Source: Arenibacter algicola
GTDB lineage: Bacteria > Bacteroidota > Bacteroidia > Flavobacteriales > Flavobacteriaceae
Length of the DNA stretch: 64,000 nucleotides
Direction: 5' to 3'
Assembly (NCBI RefSeq): GCF_018860365.1
Contig: NZ_JAHKPO010000003.1
Location: 558,001 to 622,000 of the forward strand
Made by a program: the position numbers and the translations under genes. Of this stretch, positions 17,864 through 28,300 are shown in pieces (positions within the stretch are counted from its first letter, which is position 1; each line of letters begins with the position of its first letter). Below the pieces are notes generated by a model. The model did no database searches and was not told where the DNA came from. It saw only the letters and a list, made by a program, of their open reading frames with translations.

Positions 17864-19240
17864 TTAAGGTAGTTCCCTTAAATTGTTTTCAAATACAAAT
17901 TTTGACAATTGTCTTCCCATTTTTTTTCCTTCGATTATATCTTGTCGAAAATGATAGCCTATATATATCCTGGAAAGCGAAATTTCATCTGCAAGTTGAG
18001 AAAAGCTTTTATAACTTCTTTTTGTTCCAGGCAGACTAATACTTTCAATGGTAAATGATTTTTTGTCTTTCCCGAAGAACAATTTGAACAACTCTGCAGC
18101 AGCTCCTCCGTTGGCAGCGTGGGAGGAAGGGTAAGACGGTGTTGGTGGTGTTACTCTTACCTCGGGCCGTTGAGGTATATTCCAGTTGGTGTCTCCGGCC
18201 GTGTTATTATTTCCGTCGTTCTCTCCTTCTCTAATCGCAGTTATGGGTCTCCAGCTATTGTAGTAATATTTGGCCTCAAAAATGCTTATATGTGCATCGG
18301 CTTGAACCATATGGGTAAGGGCTAGAAGTCTGGCAGTCTCGAATCCGTTAAGTTTATCCCCGACTGCCAATAATCTGGCTATACGGTTCATGGCACTTGG
18401 AGAATTTTCAATAAAGAAGGCTCCTAGGTCTAATTGCTCCTGGGTTCGATCAGGGCAATCGTTGCACCCTAATAGCTTAACTTCATCATAATCGGAAGCA
18501 TATTCCGGCGAAGTGATTGGATATGTTGGACCAGGTCTAAACTGTTTCCCCGAAGTTATGCCAAATGGCTCAACATTTCCCCAATCTGGAGCATAAACGG
18601 CATTTGCTGGCCAAATGGGAAGATTGGCGATTGTCCATGGCATATAGGATCTATATTCACCCGGCAGTGTCCCTTGAGTGGAAGCCGTGAACATGGGCCT
18701 TAAATCTTTTTGCCTTTTTTCCAAAATAGCGGCTGCTGCCTCTTCACCAATCTTAATTCCTTTTTCTTTGAATTCCGAGTCTTCAATTTTCGAGAGGCAT
18801 TCAACTAAGAGATCATCGGCATTTAACTTCCAACCTGGAGCCACAATGACTAGTACGTCATGTGCAGCTTGTGCCACTGCCGCATCCGCGATTTGTACTA
18901 TTTTTTTCTTTGGGATATCTTTAGGATTCACCAGACTATTATCTAGAGCGTAGGGTTCATATTTAGGAACAATATTATTCAATGCGTCGTGTATGGCCAA
19001 TGTTACCATTGCATATGCTCTTGATTCCGGAGGAGGTGGACTTAAATTATCAATGGCCAAACCAATGGCATTGTCCCATTTCAACACCATTTCATTGTTA
19101 TATGATTTTATCATTCCATTATACATTAATTTCCAATCGGAAACAAGAATCGGATCTTCTTCAAAATTGTTCGTTTCGCAAGCAACGATTGCGAGAAACA
19201 ACATTACAATGTGCCCAAAAAGCTTAACATTTTTTTTCAT
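17864..19240 (-). CDS. Vanadium-dependent haloperoxidase/PAP2-superfamily lipoprotein
   Basis: The 458-residue protein has a lipoprotein leader with lipobox LAIVAC. All three PAP2/vanadate-site motifs are present: K-x6-RP as KYYYNSWRP (K324, R331), PSxH as TPSYPSSHAANGG, and SR-x5-H-x3-D as SRIYIGYHFRQD (S423, R424, H430, D434). The spacing and the YYYNSWRP context match bacterial vanadium haloperoxidase-like proteins rather than lipid phosphatases. The canonical PSGH is PSSH here, which may shift it towards phosphatase or a different halide specificity. It is a periplasmic or surface enzyme. Marine flavobacteria such as Zobellia carry iodoperoxidases of this family; activity here is inferred. 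Confidence 0.9.
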   Translation of the reverse strand: MKKNVKLFGHIVMLFLAIVACETNNFEEDPILVSDWKLMYNGMIKSYNNEMVLKWDNAIGLAIDNLSPPPPESRAYAMVTLAIHDALNNIVPKYEPYALDNSLVNPKDIPKKKIVQIADAAVAQAAHDVLVIVAPGWKLNADDLLVECLSKIEDSEFKEKGIKIGEEAAAAILEKRQKDLRPMFTASTQGTLPGEYRSYMPWTIANLPIWPANAVYAPDWGNVEPFGITSGKQFRPGPTYPITSPEYASDYDEVKLLGCNDCPDRTQEQLDLGAFFIENSPSAMNRIARLLAVGDKLNGFETARLLALTHMVQADAHISIFEAKYYYNSWRPITAIREGENDGNNNTAGDTNWNIPQRPEVRVTPPTPSYPSSHAANGGAAAELFKLFFGKDKKSFTIESISLPGTKRSYKSFSQLADEISLSRIYIGYHFRQDIIEGKKMGRQLSKFVFENNLRELP

Positions 19241-19638
19241 GACAGTATATTTTTAGGATTTCATGCTAAAAATATTGCATTCCACGTTTCAGAAATTTTT
19301 GTTATGATGTATAACCTATTTTATGGTAAGAAGGAAGTGTTTTGATCGACAAACGGAATCGATAATTCCATCTAAAAACATTCCGATTTTAATATTGGTC
19401 ACCTAGCTCTAATTATTCCATGAAAAGGCAAAGTAAGAATCTCCCAGAATGGCGTTTAAGGTGTGATAGTTTATTTTGCCATAGTCAAGTATAACGTACA
19501 TTTTATTTTTGGACCAACGAAATTGGCAATTGGAATATTAAGAATAAGAATTGAATTGGGTTTTGCTCCCAACAATATCTTTTCATGTTTGCAAGCCACT
19601 AATCAGAAGCGCCTTTTTCAAAATGGGCAAAAACAATA
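19241..19638. other. Intergenic region, haloperoxidase-like gene to YihY gene
   Basis: About 400 bp AT-rich DNA upstream of the minus-strand haloperoxidase-like gene and downstream of the YihY gene. Short hydrophobic frames on the minus strand near 19490-19600 lack starts and recognisable motifs. I see no RNA gene. Confidence 0.4.
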
Positions 19639-20550
19639 TCAACAAGGGTCCTTGTCCCTAACGGCCCTACTATTTGGCTTAATACCGTACCCAAACCTTT
19701 CGGAATAGTTGTAGGTGAACTCGGCCCCGAAAAATAAGATGAGACAGGAGTAGGATACCCATAATAGTATTAATACAATAGTACCTGCCGCACCGTAGGT
19801 AGATCCTGGTTCTGCCTGTCCGAAATAATACCCCAAGGCCGATTTCCCCAAAACGAATAAGAGAGCCGTTAAAACGGCACCTATCTTCACCGTAGGCCAT
19901 TTTACCTTGGCATCGGGCAGGTATTTGAACATTAGTCCAAAAAGAACCGATATTATGGCTATGGAAATCAGAAAATCAAAAGCATAGGCGGCGTAAAGTA
20001 ACACATCGGGCAAAACCTCCCGAATAAAATCGTTAAGGATCGATATGGCTGCCGTAACTATGAAACTGATGAGCAATAGAAAACCTATAGCCAGAATAAA
20101 GGCAAAACTTAATACACGGTCTAAGATCACTTTTTTTATTTTCGCCTGCGGGTCCGATTTAATTCTCCAAATGGCGTTCAATGAAATTTTTAAGTGATAC
20201 ACTACTCCAGTAGCTGCAAAAAGAAGAATACCGATACCGATAATGGAGGATAAGGTACTTTTTTGTTCGCTCTGTGTTTCCTCTATCATAGCTTGGATAG
20301 ATGTTGCAGCGTCACTACCCAGGGCCATGGAAAATTCTTCTGTAAGTTTTCCCTGTACTATTTCCGTTCCCCAAACTGCCCCAATAACATTTACTATAAT
20401 GACCAAAAGGGCGGGGAGGGAGAGTATGGCGTAATAGGCTACCACTGCACTGGACCTAAAAGGGTCGTGGGACAACCATGACTTATACGTGTCAGCGATT
20501 AAGCTGGGTATGGCTTTGAAAGAAAATTTTTCGGAATTATCGTTGTCCAT
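19639..20550 (-). CDS. YihY/virulence factor BrkB-family integral membrane protein
   Basis: The 303-residue protein has about six membrane segments: near SSAVVAYYAILSLPALLVII, SSIIGIGILLFAATGVVYHL, VLSFAFILAIGFLLLISFIV, a segment around 190, one around 215-235, and GTIVLILLWVSYSCLILFFG. The motifs KSWLSHDPFRSSAVVAYYA, KISLNAIW and FFGAEFTYNYSERFG are typical of the YihY/UPF0761 family. This family is of unknown biochemical role and is not RNase BN, as once annotated. It begins a run of small stress- and envelope-type membrane proteins. Confidence 0.93.
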   Translation of the reverse strand: MDNDNSEKFSFKAIPSLIADTYKSWLSHDPFRSSAVVAYYAILSLPALLVIIVNVIGAVWGTEIVQGKLTEEFSMALGSDAATSIQAMIEETQSEQKSTLSSIIGIGILLFAATGVVYHLKISLNAIWRIKSDPQAKIKKVILDRVLSFAFILAIGFLLLISFIVTAAISILNDFIREVLPDVLLYAAYAFDFLISIAIISVLFGLMFKYLPDAKVKWPTVKIGAVLTALLFVLGKSALGYYFGQAEPGSTYGAAGTIVLILLWVSYSCLILFFGAEFTYNYSERFGYGIKPNSRAVRDKDPC

Positions 20551-21065
<515 letters not shown>

Positions 21066-21348
21066 TATTTTGCAATTTAAATAGCTTGGAGCTCATTGTG
21101 CGTATATTGTAAGTTCCCAATTTTATATCCAATAATGCAAAAGCTGAACTGGAGACCATTTTAGGGAACAGTCGGATTATGTATTTATCAGAATAGTAAT
21201 CTTGGGATTTTTTTAGAATGTATTATACTATGGATTTCTAGGCCCATTGTAATTTAAGGTATTCACTGTAATGATCATATAGAAGATAATAAACACATAA
21301 AATAACTTTTAAATATATATTGACCTTATTTAATTGGGCAATCCTACT

Positions 21349-22371
21349 ATGACGCATATCAATCCTAAAGTAATTCGACAAATATTTAGCTTACTCCTTA
21401 TTATTATGTTGGGAGGCCTAATATTTCAGGCGATACTTCCTTATTTTTCCGGTGTTTTGGGAGCCATAACCATTTATGTGCTTTTGCGTGCACCCATGTC
21501 CAAGCTTGTAAAAAAAGGGTGGCCTCCAAATTTGGCTGCCGTTGTTTTACTTATAGGATCATTCGTTTGTATTTTGTTACCTGTTTCCGGAATTGTCCTT
21601 ATGTTGGGAAATAAGGTGGAGAGTGCCATTCAAAATTCGGAAAAAGTAATTTCTGCTGTGGAATCCCAACTCGCAACTTTGGAGAGTAAATTCGGATATG
21701 ATTTTACTTCCCAAATTGATCCCAGTGGGGTGTCTACATGGCTTTCCAACAACCTTCAAGGCCTGGCAGGTGGAACCTTTAATGTTTTTATTGCTGTTGG
21801 TATCATGTATTTTATGCTTTTTTATATGCTGACCAATCGTCGGGAATTACAAGAGTCCTTATTTAGGTATATTCCAATTAGCCAGGAAAATCTAAAAATT
21901 ATCAGCGATGAAATTGGGACTATGGTACGTTCCAACGCTCTGGGAATCCCTTTGGTGGCCCTGGCACAAGGGATAATTGCGCTAATTGGGTTTTTAATAT
22001 TTGGGGTTCAAGCTCCGTTCTTCTGGGCTGTTATAGTTACCATTGGTTCTATGGTGCCCTTCATTGGGGCGTTGTTAGGGATATTACCTGTATTTATTCT
22101 TTCTTTTGCTGAAGGCAACAATTTTCAGGCTTGGGGAGTTCTGCTTTATGGTCTCATCGTTGTTGGGTCTACCGATAATTTGTTCAGGCTCTATGTACTT
22201 AAAAAGTTGGATAACGTACACCCCTTAATTACATTGATCGGAGTAATTGTTGGTGTGCCCATTTTTGGATTTATAGGACTGATATTTGGTCCCCTGCTTA
22301 TTAGTCTTTTCCTGATTATTGTGCGAATGTACAAAAAGGAATACGCTAAGGACAATACGGATAAGCTATAA
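21349..22371 (+). CDS. AI-2E family transporter (TqsA/PerM-type permease)
   Basis: The protein of ~340 residues has eight predicted membrane segments. It starts MTHINPKVIRQIFSLLLIIM (the in-frame TTG at 21334 is rejected). It carries the family's conserved C-terminal features: LVALAQGIIALIGFLIFGV, VTIGSMVPFIGALLGILPVF, GLIVVGSTDNLFRLYVLKK and VHPLITLIGVIVGVPIFGFI. PF01594 members include proton/sodium antiporters and the putative autoinducer exporter TqsA. The substrate cannot be assigned from sequence. Confidence 0.94.
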   Translation: MTHINPKVIRQIFSLLLIIMLGGLIFQAILPYFSGVLGAITIYVLLRAPMSKLVKKGWPPNLAAVVLLIGSFVCILLPVSGIVLMLGNKVESAIQNSEKVISAVESQLATLESKFGYDFTSQIDPSGVSTWLSNNLQGLAGGTFNVFIAVGIMYFMLFYMLTNRRELQESLFRYIPISQENLKIISDEIGTMVRSNALGIPLVALAQGIIALIGFLIFGVQAPFFWAVIVTIGSMVPFIGALLGILPVFILSFAEGNNFQAWGVLLYGLIVVGSTDNLFRLYVLKKLDNVHPLITLIGVIVGVPIFGFIGLIFGPLLISLFLIIVRMYKKEYAKDNTDKL

Positions 22372-22571
22372 GTGCTGTTTTAATTAGGTCTTTTTTTAAC
22401 AGTTATCAACTTTCTTTTCTACTAGCCTTTTTTTTGCGTTAGGCCTGTCTGTGGTGGGCAGGGACCGCCTAAATAATTAAGCAAAACCTTACTGAAATAC
22501 AGATTCTCCTAATTTTTAATATTGGCTCTTGCCAAGGTTTAGGCATGATTCATTACTACTCTTCGTAAAAA
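22372..22571. other. Intergenic region between AI-2E permease and CsbD gene
   Basis: About 200 bp between convergent genes. It holds an imperfect GC-richer inverted repeat (TTAGGCCTG near 22439 against CAGG...GCCTAA near 22472) that may terminate the permease gene, then AT-rich sequence up to the CsbD terminator. Confidence 0.4.
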
Positions 22572-22601
22572 AACAACCCCTACAAGATTGTAAGGGTTGT
22601 T
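22572..22601 (-). terminator. Rho-independent terminator of the csbD gene
   Basis: AACAACCCCTACAA / TTGTAAGGGTTGTT forms a near-perfect stem (one mismatch). On the minus strand it is followed by a run of seven T (plus-strand A at 22567-22573). It lies 30 bp beyond the CsbD stop codon: a textbook intrinsic terminator. Confidence 0.88.
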
Positions 22602-22631
22602 GCAATAAGATTTCAACTTATAAGTTCGACT

Positions 22632-22817
22632 CTATAGATTGTCGATCTCTTCTTTTAATTGCTCTTTTCTCTTTCCGGTTTTTTCTTGTAACCGGCCTAA
22701 GAATTCGTCGAACTTACCTTCTGAATAAGTTAGGTCGTTGTCGGTTAGATCACCGTATTTCTGTTTAAACTTACCTTTGACCTGTTTCCATTTTCCTTCT
22801 AATTGATCACTGTTCAT
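22632..22817 (-). CDS. csbD: CsbD-family stress protein
   Basis: The start is set at the ATG at 22817 (MNSDQLEGKWKQVKGKFKQK), giving 61 residues; the frame extends eight codons further up. The sequence GKWKQVKGKFKQKYGDLTDN and GRLQEKTGKRKEQLKEEID is the CsbD fold signature, highly charged and lysine/glutamate rich. CsbD proteins are small cytoplasmic general-stress proteins of unknown mechanism. Its own terminator follows, so it is monocistronic. Confidence 0.93.
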   Translation of the reverse strand: MNSDQLEGKWKQVKGKFKQKYGDLTDNDLTYSEGKFDEFLGRLQEKTGKRKEQLKEEIDNL

Positions 22818-23000
22818 AGTATTTTTATTTAAGGTCTGCAATAAAAAGCAGACAGGTTAATAATTTATCTTAATTAAAATTAGCCCTAAATATCGATGGT
22901 CAATAGTTCAAAAGATTGAATTTTTGATCCATTTGATTGATAATGAAAACTTTATGATTTCTTTAATATAACAATGTGGCTTCTTAAGCTTTAGGAACTG

Positions 23001-25328
23001 TTAAAAGGGATATCCGATGGCAAAATTGAAGATGAGATTGTTGCTGCCACCATCCAAGAATGGGGTCCTGATGCGCTCCCCCTCCGGTAGGTAGGGAATT
23101 TGTAAGGGAGAAGCAAGATCAAATCGTATTACAAAACTTTGGATATCTACCCTAAGGCCCAAACCCACGCCAATCCCCAATTCCTTGGCCCAATTGGAGC
23201 TAAATTTTCCTTTGGCATGCAATTCTTCGTTGAACTCGCGACTCTCTGCAGGTTCGTCCTCTGGAATCTCTATTTCATTGGTAAGCCAAACGTTTCCGGC
23301 ATCGGCAAAAATAGCTCCTTTAAAATAGGACCATATTGGAAATCTGTATTCCAGATTGGCTTCCAATTTTAGATTACCAGATTGGTCGAAAAACGAAGAG
23401 GTGCCATCTTCCACTGAATTGAAGGTGCCAGGTCCTAGCGATCTAATATTAAATGCCCTTACACTGTAGGGTCCGCCAGAAAAAAATTGTTTTACAAAGG
23501 GTAGGGTAGAGGAGTTTCCAAAAGGAATACCCCATCCACTATAAAGTCGGGCCACCAAAGCCTGTTCTTTTTCCCATTTTATATAATACCTCAAATCAAT
23601 ATCGGCTTTGGCATATTGGGCGTATTCAAGTCCAAAGATGCTGGTCTTTGAACCGCTAAGGAGATTTAAAGTATTGCCGGCAATATCCAAACTTGTAGAG
23701 ACGAAAAATGGATTTCTTTTACTGGGGTCTACCAATTCGTTGTAGGTAAAAGTATAATTTAATCCAGCAATAAACTGCTGTTCAAAGCTTTGTCTTAGAA
23801 ACGGATTTTTTTCCAAAATGGCCGTAAATTCTTCAGAGGTATTGGAAAGATTTACATAATTTACATTAATTGGGTTGAGTTCGTGGTAAGCAAATTTATT
23901 GGCATTCCATGTATATCCAAAGGAGGTATTGAACGAGCTTAGGGTATATAATTTGCTCCTTTTTAGGAAATCGGTTCCCAAGCTAATTTTCGTCTTGGGT
24001 ACGGCGTATTTAAATTTTTTAGGGGAAAAGGGAAGGAGTCTAGGGATGATCAGATCCGTTTTTAGTCCTCCGGCTATACTATTGAGGCCAGTGTTCTTTC
24101 CTCCTAAAAGCTGGGTCTCATAGGCAAAGTTTCCGGTAATGCCAAAGGTCTCGCCCCCCTTGAACAAATTTCGGTTATTGTAGGTGACGGCTACCCCTGG
24201 ACCGGCAAAACCATTGGATTTGGTTACGGCCTGCAATTCTGCACGTACAGACCTCTTGGTCAGGGGCGAAAGGTATATGTCCGCGGACAAAGATCCTACA
24301 CTATCGGTAGCCGTGGTGTCTTTTTCATTGAATCTAATGTTCACGAATTTATAGGTACCTAAAGAGGATAGGCGATTGCTTGTTAGGCGGGCCGTTCTTG
24401 AATTATATTTTTGACCTGGCCCGAAAAGGAGGTAAGGTTCCAGTTTTTTTGGTTTAAAAAATTCTTCTTTCTGAAAAAAGCTTATACCGTTGATCGTTGT
24501 GGCTCTGGAAGGAGTAAGGGTATCCGTATTGATTGAATAGTTCGGGAATACGGAAATGGAATCAATGGTATAGGGAATAAGGGACTTTTTGGGAACATTT
24601 TTTTTAAGCCTCAAAAAAAGATCGAACTTCTTGTTGTCATAGCGATTGGTATCGACTTCAAAAATCAAAAAATCTGGATTAAAATTGTAATAACCTTTTT
24701 GCTTTAGTTCCTGATCTATACGTTCCCTCTCGTATTTCATAAGTTCCAGGTCGAACCGTTGTCCAAGCTTTATTTCTGTTCTGGTCAGGGTCTTGGATAT
24801 ATCGTTATAAATTGCCAGGGAATCTTTATCCAGCTTAAATTGTTCAAGGGTATAGGGTTGTTGGAGCTCCGCATGGTACCTAAGGGCCGCATGTTTTTGG
24901 GTACTGTCTATTTCTGACGATACTTTGCTGTAAAAAAATCCACGATTGTCCAAACGGTTCAACATGAGTTGCTCTATACGTTGTGGATTTACATCGGATA
25001 AATATATTGGTTCTTCTCCAAATTTTTTATTGAGCCATCGGTTTAGAAAACCTGGGTTTTTCTTCTGGGATTTATAATGGAAGTACAGCCCTGGCCTTAG
25101 CCCCAGAATTTTGGAATTGGGTTCTGGTTCCAGAAGGGTATGCAGTTCTTGGGAGACCTTTTTGGTCTTCCCTATTTCTTTATTGGCTGCAATGCCCATC
25201 TCGGAACCTGTATATAAGGATTCCCCATTTGGTATAAATTTACTTACACCGCAGGAGTATAGGCTAGCTAGTATTAGCAGTATCAGCGCATAGTAATATG
25301 TTTTGGTTGCCATCAAAATCCTATTCAT
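23001..25328 (-). CDS. tamL: TamL: lipoprotein TamA/BamA-like Omp85 outer-membrane assembly protein
   Basis: The 775-residue protein has a lipoprotein signal with lipobox LASLYSC (Cys26), the feature that separates TamL of Bacteroidota from proteobacterial TamA. Periplasmic POTRA-like repeats follow (~45-380; LNRLDNRGFFYSKVSSEI, KQKGYYNFNPDFLIFEVDTN), then a C-terminal 16-strand Omp85 barrel. The loop-6 motif is GGPYSVRAFNIRSLGPG (VRAF in place of VRGF/Y), and the C-terminus ends in an aromatic residue (IGYPF). Its ATG overlaps the TGA of the TamB gene (ATGA), so the two are translationally coupled. Role: insertion or translocation of outer-membrane components together with TamB. Confidence 0.93.
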   Translation of the reverse strand: MNRILMATKTYYYALILLILASLYSCGVSKFIPNGESLYTGSEMGIAANKEIGKTKKVSQELHTLLEPEPNSKILGLRPGLYFHYKSQKKNPGFLNRWLNKKFGEEPIYLSDVNPQRIEQLMLNRLDNRGFFYSKVSSEIDSTQKHAALRYHAELQQPYTLEQFKLDKDSLAIYNDISKTLTRTEIKLGQRFDLELMKYERERIDQELKQKGYYNFNPDFLIFEVDTNRYDNKKFDLFLRLKKNVPKKSLIPYTIDSISVFPNYSINTDTLTPSRATTINGISFFQKEEFFKPKKLEPYLLFGPGQKYNSRTARLTSNRLSSLGTYKFVNIRFNEKDTTATDSVGSLSADIYLSPLTKRSVRAELQAVTKSNGFAGPGVAVTYNNRNLFKGGETFGITGNFAYETQLLGGKNTGLNSIAGGLKTDLIIPRLLPFSPKKFKYAVPKTKISLGTDFLKRSKLYTLSSFNTSFGYTWNANKFAYHELNPINVNYVNLSNTSEEFTAILEKNPFLRQSFEQQFIAGLNYTFTYNELVDPSKRNPFFVSTSLDIAGNTLNLLSGSKTSIFGLEYAQYAKADIDLRYYIKWEKEQALVARLYSGWGIPFGNSSTLPFVKQFFSGGPYSVRAFNIRSLGPGTFNSVEDGTSSFFDQSGNLKLEANLEYRFPIWSYFKGAIFADAGNVWLTNEIEIPEDEPAESREFNEELHAKGKFSSNWAKELGIGVGLGLRVDIQSFVIRFDLASPLQIPYLPEGERIRTPFLDGGSNNLIFNFAIGYPF

Positions 25329-28300
25329 TTTTTTTGATCTCCCTTCTCCTTGTCATCTGTTGTACCTGTTTCTTTCAGGGGATTGAATAACTGACTGAAT
25401 TTATTGAATTCCCTGTTGAAAATTAGGGCTATTCCCGTGACGATCAACTGACCGTCTATAATATTTTCGTACTCGTTCTTTCTAAAACCCCTAAGCCTAT
25501 AGCGGCCATCTTTGGTAAGTAAATACTCTAGGCTTACGTTCCCAATAATCGGGGTTTCATCTTGACCGGGCTGCGCACTTCCTTCCACATCCACAGCACT
25601 GCCGGCAGTAACCACCAACCTATCATCGAACAATTTTTTCTTGGCATTGATGTTCAATTGGGTGCGATCCTGTGGACTATCTCCTTGATAATCCGTAAAA
25701 CTGTCCAGGTCAAAATCGACCTCAAATCCTGATTTTCCAAAAACCTTATCAGAAAAGGCATTGATCTGTCCAGATAGCACCTTGTTTACATTGTCCCTTG
25801 CAATGGCTGCCGTACCGCCCATACTTCCATCACTGCCAGAATCGGGATAAAATCTATTAAGTGCCAACAAGGAAAACACTTGTTTGTTCAACTCTGCCTC
25901 TTGTTGGTTCAACTGTTGAACCCTACCGTAAACAGCCCCTCCAAGGGAACCCTGTTCGTCTTCGGGCATATCCAGCCTAAAGGACAATTTTGGCTGCAAC
26001 AATTCGCCATCAACATTAAGGTATACCAAAAAGGGTAGTACTTGGCGGTATTTGTTGATAACACTTATATCTTCACCGGAAATAACGGACGACATCAGTG
26101 GTGTTGCGGAAGTTTCCACCTCATACACTGCCGTCACGTTCAGTTTTGCATCCGTTGGGTCGCCCTGCCAGACAATGGTACTTCCCGGGTTGATTTCAAA
26201 TCTTCGCTTTACCAGATTGTATAAAGAGGTCTCATAATGCCCAGAATTTAGTTCGTATCGGCCGGTGAGATTTGTTGAGCCATTAGGTTTTATATTGAGA
26301 TTTAGCGTTGCGTTACCAGATACTTTAAGGTTATCACCGGTACGTTCATCAATGATGATGTTAAAATCCGAATCGTCCGCGATTTCCAGAATAACATTGA
26401 CATCCATGCCGGAAAAAAAAGCGGGGGTTTCTTCCTGGTCATTTCTGGTAAGAATGGCATCGGGGTTTTCACGGTTAACAAAAAGGACCACTCCTTCACG
26501 CTCCTGCACATCCAACTGCTCTTTGGGGACTACATAGGTAATATCGGTTATTTTGCGGACTCTGATTCTCCCTTCTATTATTGGGAGCTTTAAATAGCCT
26601 TTGACACTCAAGTCCAGATCAAAACTTGACTTGCCATAAAACAATTCGTTGTCGTCCTTTGTGGAGTTTAGGGCTTGAAACTGTTCGGCATTTAGGCTGA
26701 TATTGAATTTTGGATTTGTTAATTCTTCAGTGCCAATGGAACCGTTCATTTTAAAGTTGCTGCCATTGGCGTCCGTAATCTGAAAATTGTCCAAATAAAT
26801 TCCTTTGTTATCAATTTTAAGGGTTTCATCGGAAATCCTGAATACGGAATTCAAAGTTGCCACATTAAAATCGACGTCGTGAAAATTAACAGAACCAGAA
26901 TATATGGGGGAAGTAGTTGTCCCGGAAACATCAATATTTCCGGATAGCGTTCCATGAGAATCTTTCAAATTTCCTTGGGAGAATTTTTCTATAAACTGGA
27001 GGTCTATCCTATTTAGATCCATATCCAAATTTAGTTGTGCACCAGTTTCGGATGCGGCATAATCCCCGTTAAGGTCAATATCTGCGCCACCGCCTTTTAA
27101 AGCTAGATTAAAATCGTAGGTTCCATTTGTTTTGGAATTGGCATTCAAACTTAGATTGCCAAGGGCATGTTCCAAAATTTCTAAATCGGTTACATTAAAA
27201 TCTGCCACAATCCCAGTGGCTCCAAATAGATTTTCAAGGGTAAAATCCCCGTTCACTATTCCTGAAGCCAAAGGCCTATCTGGGTTTAGCATGCCTATAA
27301 AGGTCTGTAGTTTAAATTGCTCGAAGGTTAGCCTAAGAGGTTTTTCCTCCGTTTCGGAAGATACACTTACAAGACTCAATTTTTGTATATTTCTTTCCAA
27401 GGTTACCTTATTGAATTCCAAAAAGTTTTCTGCTATGGATATTTGATTGTCTTCTGGAATAGTCCATTCTTTTTTATTAAATATTAATTCCAAGGGATCG
27501 ATATGGAGTAAGGTGGTATCCTTGGCCAAGGTCATTTCGGAAGCAATGTGCGTTATTTTTTCATTTCCATCATAAGAACTGAAATCCAGTAATAATTGCC
27601 TATTGTCCAACCTGCCCTCCAAAGAGGTTCTTCCAAGGTCTACCGGATCGGCCAGGAGGTTGGCCAGTCCTGCCTTAAAATTGAGATTCGTGGCATCTCC
27701 GTTTATAGAAAAGCTTAAACTATCAAGTGTCATTCCATTATATCTGGCATAGGGTATTTGTAAGTCCGACACCAAGGTTCTATTGGCCGCATCAAAACTG
27801 GCGTGTGCACTTATAGAGTCCAATTGTTCAAGATCTTTTATAAATACCTCAGTGAGAATGGAATTCGGAATCAATTTTAAATCCATTTTTAGTTTTAAGG
27901 TATCGGCAGCGGAGGTAGGTACTATAGAATCTTGAAAATAATTTTTAAAGTATTGTTTTAAGGAAGTGTTTATGCCTTGGGGAGAACCGTTGGAATATAA
28001 GTTCCCAGTCAGAAAATCACTTATTATTGCAATCTCCGTATTCAGGGTATCTATTTTGGATTTAATCTCCATTTCACCTATTTGGTATTGTTGCCCATCA
28101 TATACGGCAACCCCATTTTTCACTAAAGCATTCAATGAAAAGTCTTTTGGATTACCGGTAAAATCGGCTTCCATATCCAGCCCTGCCTTTATATTTTCTG
28201 TGGTAACCCCAAGGGCTTGAAGGTCTGCACCAATGACATTTAGATTTAGGCCATATTTTGAATTGGAGGAATCCAGATCCACAACTGTTTGGGAAGTGAA

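Noticed and set aside
19490-19600. Hydrophobic minus-strand frames upstream of the haloperoxidase-like gene
   Set aside because: No start codon, motif or alignment to neighbouring genes; probably chance.
22439-22475. Imperfect GC-richer inverted repeat after the AI-2E permease
   Set aside because: Stem is interrupted and there is no T-run, so I did not list it as a separate terminator.
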